DNA of 64,000 bases from Planctomycetota bacterium. Its GTDB lineage: Bacteria; Planctomycetota; UBA1135; UBA2386. Position numbers and translations under genes: made by a program. Location: the NCBI GenBank assembly GCA_016235155.1, contig JACRLW010000026.1, positions 15,771-79,770 of the forward strand, written 5' to 3'. This document shows, piece by piece, positions 1 to 6,607 of the stretch. Position 1 is the stretch's first letter, and the number at the start of each line of letters is the position of its first letter. The notes under the pieces were generated by a model that saw nothing but the letters and a program-made list of their open reading frames with translations, made no database searches and had not been told where the DNA came from.

Positions 1-289
1 GACCGCCGGCGAGGAACTGCGCGCGATCGCCGTTGCAGCAGGCGTTGGCCGTCGAGTTGTCGAGCCAGACGAAGCCGTTCGACGACACGGCGATCGTCGT
101 TACGTTGCCGCCCGCGAAGGGGAAGCTGAAGCCGAGGGACTGGCGCGGCGAGACCGAGTCGTCGGAGAGCAACAGGTCCGTGCCGAGGTTCGGCTCGAAG
201 CAGGGCGACGATTGGGCGACGGCCGGCGCGACGAAGGTGAGGACGAAGGTGAGTGCGAGGACGAGCGATCGAGAGGGGTGGAGTGTCAT
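1..289 (-). CDS. Secreted protein, N-terminal part (runs off the window)
   Basis: The frame starts at ATG 289 on the minus strand and is still open at base 1, so only about 96 N-terminal residues are seen. Residues 1-25 form a signal peptide (basic start, a hydrophobic run of L/V/A/F, then APAVAQ). The mature part contains SFPFAGGNVTTIAVSSNGFVWL, a pattern typical of exported beta-sandwich or nidogen-like surface proteins whose first strands carry SSNGF. It also has a CC pair followed by NGD. A GCTAGCAT promoter-like word lies 12 bases before the ATG. The family cannot be fixed from this fragment; export is well supported, function is not. Confidence 0.75.
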   Translation of the reverse strand, partial: MTLHPSRSLVLALTFVLTFVAPAVAQSSPCFEPNLGTDLLLSDDSVSPRQSLGFSFPFAGGNVTTIAVSSNGFVWLDNSTANACCNGDRAQFLAGG

Positions 290-301
290 GGCGCGCGGCG
301 C

Positions 302-309
302 ATGCTAGC
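302..309 (-). promoter_or_regulatory. Putative -10 element (GCTAGCAT)
   Basis: On the minus strand GCTAGCAT contains a TAnnnT -10 hexamer (TAGCAT) 12 bases before the ATG at 289. The same octamer precedes the GTG at 24554. It overlaps the stop codon of the GAF gene. No clear -35 is visible. The predicted leader would be only a few bases long. Confidence 0.4.
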
Positions 310-799
310 CCGCGCCGGGCGCCGCGAGCGCGCGGCCGATCCGCGCCGCGATCGCGAGCAGCAACGAGGTTTCCGCGGCGTCGAATTCGTGTTCGTCGCG
401 GCGTGCGACGCCGAAGGTGCCGCGCACCGCACCGGAACCATCGAGCATCGGCACGCACAACGCGCCCTTCATCGCGGTGAGCTTCGCGCCGGGACGCACG
501 TCGCCCGAGGAATCGGTCTGCAGGTTGCACGCGCCGACGGGTGCCTTGCGTTCGGCGGCGAGACCCGCCATCCCCTTGCCGACGGGAATGCGTTCGACAG
601 CGGGACGGATCGCCTCGGGGATGCCGCGCTGCACGCGCAGATGGAGCAGGTTCGTCGTCGCGTCGAGCACGTGGATGCTGCCCGTTTCGCAGGCGAGGCG
701 GCGCAGGCCGAGTTCGAGCAGGGCGTCCCAGTCCGGGGCCGGGCCCACGCAGAATCGATCGACCTGGGAGAGCAGTTCGGCGTCGGTCCGTGCACTCAT
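305..799 (-). CDS. GAF domain protein
   Basis: This 164-residue soluble protein is essentially one GAF domain. It shows the LxxxxxxACETGSIHVLD strand, the middle PVGKGMAGLAAERKAPV segment that lines the ligand pocket in many GAF domains, and a C-terminal helix after DEHEFDAAETSLLLAIA. GAF domains bind small ligands or mediate dimerisation; no kinase, cyclase or DNA-binding partner is fused here, so the signal is unknown. The ATG at 799 matches the domain boundary. Longer in-frame readings upstream run antisense through the 5' end of the divergent gene at 863 and were rejected. It ends 16 bases before the secreted protein that follows on the same strand, so the two could be co-transcribed. Confidence 0.8.
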   Translation of the reverse strand: MSARTDAELLSQVDRFCVGPAPDWDALLELGLRRLACETGSIHVLDATTNLLHLRVQRGIPEAIRPAVERIPVGKGMAGLAAERKAPVGACNLQTDSSGDVRPGAKLTAMKGALCVPMLDGSGAVRGTFGVARRDEHEFDAAETSLLLAIAARIGRALAAPGAG

Positions 800-862
800 G
801 CCGGCAATCTCTAACCGAGGAGTCGAAGCCTCGCCTCCCCGCATGCATGATCCGCGCCCTTC

Positions 863-3800
863 ATGACGACGATCCTGTCGATCCGCACCGCCGCGTTCGC
901 CGTCGGCCTCGCGCTGTCCGCGCCGGGCCAGGCTCCGATCCAACTGCCGATCGACGGCGCGCCCGAGCAGTCGTCGTGGCGCGTCGAGGGTGATGCCCGC
1001 GGACCGGTGCCGCTCGGCAACGGCCGCGTCTTCGCGGCGGCGGGCCTCGGCGCACGGGCCTGCGAACTCGCCGCGATCACCGGGCCCTGGTACGGCGCGG
1101 GCGACGTCGAGGCGATCGGTGACGGCGCGTTCGGCGGACTCGTCGTCGAACTGGTCGGCGCCGACGGCAAGGCGTTGCCGATCACGACGCGCCAAGTCGC
1201 GCGCATCAGCGACACCGGCGCAGTCGCAGCCGAGGATCGCTCGGGCTCGATCGCGCTGCGCATGCTCGCGTTCGCGCCGGCGTCGGGCACGACGCTGAGC
1301 GCATTGCTCGCCGTCGACGGCGACGGCTCGCCGGCCGGGCTCGCCCTGCGCGTGCGCACGACTCGCGCCGCGGTCGCGTCAGGTCTCGCGCTCACGCTCG
1401 CCGCGGGCGACCTGCGGTTGCTCGTCGCATTGCGGGGCGAGGACGGCGGCGCGGCGGAGATCCGCGACGGCGCTCTCCTGCTCCCGCTGCCGGGCCCGTT
1501 CCCCTGGCGCGGCACCCTTGCACTCGCGACCGGCGACGACTCTCCGACAGCGGACTTCGCCGCGACGCGCGCCGCCTTCGACGCAAGCGTCGCGCAGTGG
1601 CGGGAGACCCTGAGCCGCACGCCGATCCTCGATTCCGACCATCGCCGCTTCGTCGACCTCGTGCGCGACCAGAAGGTCGCGTTGCTCACGCAGCGCTGCG
1701 CGACGACCGGCGCGATCGTCCCGATGCTCGGCCGGCGCGTCTTCACGCTGCGCACGCAGATCGGCGCCCTGCCCGTCCTGCTGCGTTTCGGCCTGTACGA
1801 CGAAGCCAAGGCGGTGCTCGACTTCGTGTGGGACGCGATCCGCGCCGCCGGTCGGATGACGGACGAACTGCCCTTGTCGATCGACCGCCGCGCCGCGAAC
1901 GCGAGCACGACCGCTGCCGAGTTCTGGCGAAGCGTGCCGATGCCGCCGGCGGAGCTGCCGTCCTACGTCCTGCTCGCCCACTACTGGTACTGGCGCGCAA
2001 CGCGCGACCTGTCGCCGATCGACGCGCACTGGCTTCTGATCGACGCGTGTCTCAAGCGGCCGGTGCGCGGCGAGGACTCGATGATGCCGTTCAGCGGCGG
2101 CGAACCCTGGTTGCCGCCGCAGCTCCTCGCCACCGCGCGCACGCAACTCGGCGACGACCCGCGGCTCTTCGGCGAGGCGCAGGCGCAGGACCGCGCGAGC
2201 TGGTCGTTCGCGAGTGCCGTCCTCTTCATGCTCTCGGTTCAGGCCTACGGCGAACTCTCCGACGCGCGCGACGAACGCGCGCGCCCCGAGGCCTGGCAGA
2301 AGGACAAGCCTGCCGACGCACCGAGCCACGCCTTCCTCAAGCGCGCGATCACGTTGATGCAGGACATCGAGAAGCGCTTCTGGATGGCGGACTTGCTGCG
2401 CTTCGCGCCGGCGGTCTCGCCGGTCGACGGCCGTCCGACGCGCGAACCACTCGCCAACGCCAACCTCCTGCCCTTGTGGGCCGGCTGGACCTTCCCGACC
2501 GGCGAGCGCAGCCGCGACAACCTGCGGAGCACTCTGACTTCGCTGTGGCAGGACGGTGTGCGCGTCGGAACCACGCGCACCGTGCCGATCGCGACCGGCG
2601 ATCTCGGCGGGATGCTCCTCGTCGCGCTGTCCGAACGCGACGACGCGCGGCGCGTCGACGTCGTCGACGAGTTGATGGCGCAGGCCGAGCCCGCCGGTTC
2701 GTGGGCCGACTGGATCGGCGCGGACGGCCGGCCGCTCGATCGCGACGGCGACGGCCCGTCGCGACCCGTCCTGCTCGATCCGGCGACGAGCGGGGTCAAC
2801 CTCGACGCGATCCTCTTCGCGCTCACCGGGATCCGGCACGTGTCCGTGCCGAACTGGGACGACGACGACATCCGGCTCGAACTGCGCCTGCCGCGCGGCG
2901 CGGACTTCATCTCGCTGCGCAACGCGCAGAAGGACGGCCGCGCGCTCGACCTGTTCTGGCGTCGCTCGCGCTCGAAGCTGACCGAGGACGAGCGCAAGGC
3001 GAACGACGAGTTGGCGGCGGATCGGCGTCGCGATCCCGAACTCGAGTACGAACGCATGCGCTTCGTCGTCGAACTCGTCCGCGGCGCGCCGAAGGCCGGC
3101 TACTACCACGCCGACATCGACGCTGCCGGCACGATGTTCGTGCGCTACCTCAAGCCCGATGCGCCGGCGAAGCCCGACGAGCACGACTTCCGCCGCATCG
3201 AGGAGATGGAGTTCAGCAAGGCCGACGAGCTCGCATTCCTCGTCGAACGTCGCGGCGCGGGGCCGGACCCCGCGGCGGCGGCGATCGCCGTCGCGCCGTC
3301 GGCCCGCTCGCTCGTGTTGACCTGGCGCGAGACCTTCGCGAACGCACTGCGCGGCCCGGCCGCGACCGTCGTCGACACCGGCTCGCCGCTCCTCCTCCCC
3401 GAACTCGAGACCCTGCTGCTCGACGGCGACAAGCCGCGCCACGCCTCCCTGCTCCTCGACTGGCGCTTCGACGCGCCGCCGCCCGTGCAGTGGAACGGGA
3501 CGTTGTTCGCGAGCCCGGCGTGGCAGGCACTCCTCGATCGCTACGTGAAGGCCGGCGGAGTGCTCGCCGATCCGGGCTTCTTGCGCGTCGCCACGCTCGA
3601 CGGCAAGGAGTTGGTCGCTCGCGAGGACGGCGCGCTCGTCGTCCCACCGGGCGACACCCCGGTGACCTTGCTCGTCCCCGTCGAGGTCTCCGCGGATCGC
3701 GAGACGGCGCTGCGCGCGGGGTCGTCGATCGGCTTCGCCGTGCGCGCCGACGGCGCCGTCGTGTGCTCGGGTCGTGGCCGTGCGCCCGCGGCCCCGGACC

Positions 3801-3928
3801 GCGAGGCCGCGCTGTTCCGGATCCGCGGCGCCGAGCGCCGTCTCGAGGTCGAACTCGCCGCGTCACCCCAACTCGAGCGCATCGTCTTCCTCCGCCTCGC
3901 CCGACCCGACGGACTGCCGTTGCGTTGA
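863..3928 (+). CDS. Large exported protein with glycosidase-like alpha-helical middle
   Basis: The product has 1021 residues and a signal peptide at about 1-23. The N-terminal third is beta-rich (LGNGRVFAAAGLGARACELAAITGPWYG). The middle, about residues 260-560, is helical and reads like a six-hairpin glycosidase (for example FTLRTQIGALPVLLRFGLYDEAKAVLDFVW and WYWRATRDLSPIDAHW). The last 350 residues are again beta-rich. In six-hairpin glycosidases such an order fits a periplasmic or surface carbohydrate-processing enzyme, but no family signature or confirmed catalytic acid pair was recognised. It stands alone, divergent from the GAF gene and convergent with the anti-sigma gene, which ends only 6 bases away. 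The enzyme assignment is inference; export is well supported. Confidence 0.7.
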   Translation: MTTILSIRTAAFAVGLALSAPGQAPIQLPIDGAPEQSSWRVEGDARGPVPLGNGRVFAAAGLGARACELAAITGPWYGAGDVEAIGDGAFGGLVVELVGADGKALPITTRQVARISDTGAVAAEDRSGSIALRMLAFAPASGTTLSALLAVDGDGSPAGLALRVRTTRAAVASGLALTLAAGDLRLLVALRGEDGGAAEIRDGALLLPLPGPFPWRGTLALATGDDSPTADFAATRAAFDASVAQWRETLSRTPILDSDHRRFVDLVRDQKVALLTQRCATTGAIVPMLGRRVFTLRTQIGALPVLLRFGLYDEAKAVLDFVWDAIRAAGRMTDELPLSIDRRAANASTTAAEFWRSVPMPPAELPSYVLLAHYWYWRATRDLSPIDAHWLLIDACLKRPVRGEDSMMPFSGGEPWLPPQLLATARTQLGDDPRLFGEAQAQDRASWSFASAVLFMLSVQAYGELSDARDERARPEAWQKDKPADAPSHAFLKRAITLMQDIEKRFWMADLLRFAPAVSPVDGRPTREPLANANLLPLWAGWTFPTGERSRDNLRSTLTSLWQDGVRVGTTRTVPIATGDLGGMLLVALSERDDARRVDVVDELMAQAEPAGSWADWIGADGRPLDRDGDGPSRPVLLDPATSGVNLDAILFALTGIRHVSVPNWDDDDIRLELRLPRGADFISLRNAQKDGRALDLFWRRSRSKLTEDERKANDELAADRRRDPELEYERMRFVVELVRGAPKAGYYHADIDAAGTMFVRYLKPDAPAKPDEHDFRRIEEMEFSKADELAFLVERRGAGPDPAAAAIAVAPSARSLVLTWRETFANALRGPAATVVDTGSPLLLPELETLLLDGDKPRHASLLLDWRFDAPPPVQWNGTLFASPAWQALLDRYVKAGGVLADPGFLRVATLDGKELVAREDGALVVPPGDTPVTLLVPVEVSADRETALRAGSSIGFAVRADGAVVCSGRGRAPAAPDREAALFRIRGAERRLEVELAASPQLERIVFLRLARPDGLPLR

Positions 3929-3934
3929 GCGGCG

Positions 3935-5320
3935 CTACCTGCGCTTGTCGCTCGCGTCGGAGATCGTGCGCAGCACGATCCAGGTCGTCGGCAGTTGTGG
4001 CGCCGCGGGAATCTTTCGGGTGAACGAATCGAGTTGGATCGCGGGCAGGTCGACGCGCGTCAGTGGAATCGGTTCGACGGCCCGCTGCACGGCGATCGAA
4101 CCCTGCGCCTGTCGCACGGGCGTCGCCAGCAGGCGGAGGTACTGCTGTACCTGCGACTCGTCGCCTTCGAGTTCGAAGGCGACGTCGCCGGCCTGGAAGC
4201 GGTAGGCGCCCGGGTTCGCGGGAGTCTGGTCCTCGTTCGCTCCGCCCACCGGCGCGGCTTGCAGTGGACGGAACTGCGGCAGCATCACGTTCGAAGCCCA
4301 GTCGCGCTGTTGGGTGAGCGGCCACTTCGCGAGTTCCTCCACGGCGAGCGCTTCGACCCGGAGCTTCGCGACGACTTCCCCCTGAGCAGGGACTTCGGCC
4401 GGCGGCGCGCCGGACGCCGGTGCGCCTGGTGCCGCGGGACGCGTGCCGGCGCCGCGGAGCGTCGAGTCCCGGCGACGCCCTTCGCGCGCGGCTTCGTCTT
4501 TCCGATCGGCGGCCTTCGATTCGTCGGGCTTCGCCGTGTCCTCGACCGTCGCAACGCCGTCGAGCTTCAGCGTGAGCAGCGCCGCAGCGGGAACCTCCAC
4601 GAGGTAGACGAGCTGCCCCGGGTCGACGAAAGCGGCGGCGGGTTCCTGCTCGCGCATCACGAAGCCGACCTGCTCCTCGACCTTCGCTCCGCCTTCGCCC
4701 GCGCCACCGCCGCCGGTGAGATCCTGCTCCACGCCGAGTCGTCGCTCCTGGCCGGCCACCGCCGCGAAGCTCCTCTTGGGCTCGAGTCGATCGCGTGCGC
4801 CCCGTTCGGCTTCCGCCAGGTCCTTCCCGGTATCGCCGAAGTGCGTGCCTGGCTCCGCGACGCGGGGAGCGTCTTCGTCGTCGCGGCTCGCCGGTGCTGC
4901 GTCCGCGGGTGCATGAGCGACCGCAGTCTCCGACGCCGGCGCGGCTTCGCGCGTGCGCGGCAACGCGAACCACAGCGCGACGAGAAGGACGGCCGCGGCG
5001 GCGCTGCCGGCCCAGGGGAACCAGCGCCGCGGGGGACCATCGCGCCGCTCGTCGTCGATCGCGCGCATCACGCGGACCGCGAAGCCCGGATCCACTCGTT
5101 CACCGGCGCGCAACGCCTCGCGGATCGATCGGACCGTGCTGCGGTACTCCTCGGCGGCCGCGCGCAACTCCGGATTGACCCGCATCTCGGCCTCGAAGCG
5201 CTGCAACTGCACCTCGTCGAGCCGGCCGTCGATCCAGTCAGCGAGTCGCTCGTCGGCGAAACGCTTGTCATCGAGACGCCGGTCGTTGGATCGCTGCTCG
5301 TCGCGCTCGTGCCTGGTCAT
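3935..5320 (-). CDS. Transmembrane anti-sigma factor with long C-terminal domain
   Basis: This 461-residue protein begins with a cytoplasmic anti-sigma-like segment (DWIDGRLDEVQLQRFEAEM, residues about 29-47, the usual 'small helix bundle' pattern of ECF anti-sigma factors). A membrane helix follows at about 101-121. Then come a low-complexity Ala/Glu/Asp linker and an extracytoplasmic domain of about 150 residues ending in a Gln/Pro-rich part. The zinc ligands HxxxCxxC of ZAS-type anti-sigmas are absent. Its ATG overlaps the stop of the sigma-factor gene (ATGA), so the two are translationally coupled, and it most likely holds that sigma factor inactive. The C-terminal domain is the probable sensor; its ligand is unknown. 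Confidence 0.8.
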   Translation of the reverse strand: MTRHERDEQRSNDRRLDDKRFADERLADWIDGRLDEVQLQRFEAEMRVNPELRAAAEEYRSTVRSIREALRAGERVDPGFAVRVMRAIDDERRDGPPRRWFPWAGSAAAAVLLVALWFALPRTREAAPASETAVAHAPADAAPASRDDEDAPRVAEPGTHFGDTGKDLAEAERGARDRLEPKRSFAAVAGQERRLGVEQDLTGGGGAGEGGAKVEEQVGFVMREQEPAAAFVDPGQLVYLVEVPAAALLTLKLDGVATVEDTAKPDESKAADRKDEAAREGRRRDSTLRGAGTRPAAPGAPASGAPPAEVPAQGEVVAKLRVEALAVEELAKWPLTQQRDWASNVMLPQFRPLQAAPVGGANEDQTPANPGAYRFQAGDVAFELEGDESQVQQYLRLLATPVRQAQGSIAVQRAVEPIPLTRVDLPAIQLDSFTRKIPAAPQLPTTWIVLRTISDASDKRR

Positions 5321-5988
5321 GACCGGAACCCCTTCAAGAGTCCTTGCAGGATCAATCGACCGCGGTGGATGCGGGACCGGACCGTCCCCGGCGGCACGTC
5401 GAGCAACTCGGCGATCTCCTCGTAGGCGAGCCCCTGCATGTCGCGCAGGACGACCGCCTCGCGGAACTCGTCGGGGAGCTGCGTGACCGCGTCGCGGACC
5501 GCTGCGCCGAACTCCTTCTGGTCGGCACTGTCGCTCGGGTCGAGTTCGCGGGAGGGCGGCTGGATGTAGAGGTCGTCGGTGCCGGCGATCGGCGCGTCGA
5601 TCGAGAGCGCGCGATGGCGACCGCGCTTGATCGTGCGCCGGGCGCGGTACTCGGTGATGACGGTGTTCAACGCGATCGTGTGCAACCAGACCGGGAAGCG
5701 CACTCCGCCGTCGAAGCGGGGCAGCCCGCGGAACGCGCGCATGAAGACCTCCTGGCAGAGGTCCTGTGCGGTGTCCCGGTCGCATCTCAATACGCGCATC
5801 GCCAGACGGAAGACGTGGTCCTGATAGCGCTCGACGAGCGTGCGGAAGGCGTCGCCGTCGCCCGCTCGGGCGGCGTCGACGATCATCGTCTCGGCGGGAT
5901 CGTGCTCGTTCGAGGAGGCGACCTCGTGCACTTCGTCGGGCGTGGTGCGCAACGGACGAAGGCGTCGCGGGTCGGTTCCCGCGGTCAT
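5317..5988 (-). CDS. ECF RNA polymerase sigma factor
   Basis: The 223-residue product has sigma region 2 at about 45-115 (DTAQDLCQEVFMRAFRGLPRF, then FPVWLHTIALN) and region 4 at about 160-215 (LPDEFREAVVLRDMQGLAYEE, then VPPGTVRSRIHRGR, the helix-turn-helix that reads the -35). Region 1.1 and region 3 are missing, as in group 4 (ECF) factors. It redirects RNA polymerase to a small regulon, normally including its own promoter. The stop TGA overlaps the ATG of the anti-sigma gene. The ATG at 5988 was chosen; a TTG eight codons upstream is possible. A TATCCT word about 105 bases upstream could be its promoter. Confidence 0.93.
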   Translation of the reverse strand: MTAGTDPRRLRPLRTTPDEVHEVASSNEHDPAETMIVDAARAGDGDAFRTLVERYQDHVFRLAMRVLRCDRDTAQDLCQEVFMRAFRGLPRFDGGVRFPVWLHTIALNTVITEYRARRTIKRGRHRALSIDAPIAGTDDLYIQPPSRELDPSDSADQKEFGAAVRDAVTQLPDEFREAVVLRDMQGLAYEEIAELLDVPPGTVRSRIHRGRLILQGLLKGFRS

Positions 5989-6092
5989 CTGCTCGCTCTC
6001 GTCGAGGGCCAAGGGATCGGCGGCGTCGGGCGTTGGGTTCGGGCCGGCATCGCGATCGCGCGACCGTCGGGGTCTGCGCGAGGCGCGGGCCG

Positions 6093-6102
6093 AGGATAAC
6101 GT
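6093..6102. promoter_or_regulatory. Putative divergent -10 pair between sigma gene and 93-residue gene
   Basis: The word AGGATAACGT reads as TATCCT on the minus strand (6098 to 6093) and as TAACGT on the plus strand (6097-6102). Both match TAnnnT. It sits in the 204-base gap between the ECF sigma gene and the divergent small gene at 6193. Leaders of roughly 90-100 bases would result. No convincing -35 hexamer was found on either side. Confidence 0.3.
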
Positions 6103-6192
6103 CTCGCGACTCGACGGCGCAGGCGCGCACGAAACTCCACACCCCGTCCCGGCCCGGTCCGCCCGACCTTCTCCCGCCGACCCTTCCCAGCC

Positions 6193-6474
6193 ATGACGCG
6201 ACACGTGATCACCGTCCCTTGCCCCTGCTGCGGACGTTTCCTCGAGATCGACACGCGCACCGGAAAGGTCCGCGCCCAACCGGGGAAGGACAGCGGCCTC
6301 GACGCCTTGCTCCAGAAGCAGAAGCAGGAGAGCGACCGCCTGACGGACCTCTTCGATGGCGCGCGGGGAGCCGAACGCGAGCGTGACAGCGAGCTCGACG
6401 ACCTGTTCAAGCAGGCCAAGGAGAAGAGCAAGGACGACCGCGACAAGCCGCGGAGTCCCTTCGACTTGGAGTAG
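6193..6474 (+). CDS. Small protein with CPCCG zinc-ribbon-like start
   Basis: The 93-residue product opens with VITVPCPCCGRFLEID, a knuckle with three cysteines of the kind found at the start of small zinc-ribbon proteins. A highly charged Lys/Glu/Asp helix follows (about 35-80) and it ends in RSPFDLE. Only one cysteine knuckle is present, so metal binding would need a dimer or a partner. No membrane segment or signal is seen. It is divergent from the ECF sigma/anti-sigma pair. The function is unknown; it is called real because of its length, its sharp motif and its position in an otherwise empty gap. Confidence 0.72.
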   Translation: MTRHVITVPCPCCGRFLEIDTRTGKVRAQPGKDSGLDALLQKQKQESDRLTDLFDGARGAERERDSELDDLFKQAKEKSKDDRDKPRSPFDLE

Positions 6475-6607
6475 CTGCACCCGACGGCCGGGGTCGCACC
6501 GTACGGAGCGCCGAAGTCCCGGTTCGATCTGGGACCCGATCGACACCGATTGACGCCTCGCAACCGGCGCAAGAGACTCGCCGCGCTCTTGCGAGCACGC
6601 GCGGCCC

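Noticed and set aside
1379-3442. Long open frame antisense to the 1021-residue exported protein
   Set aside because: High GC gives few stop codons in the opposite frames. The product is Arg/Ala-rich with no domain, while the plus-strand frame has a signal peptide and folded segments.
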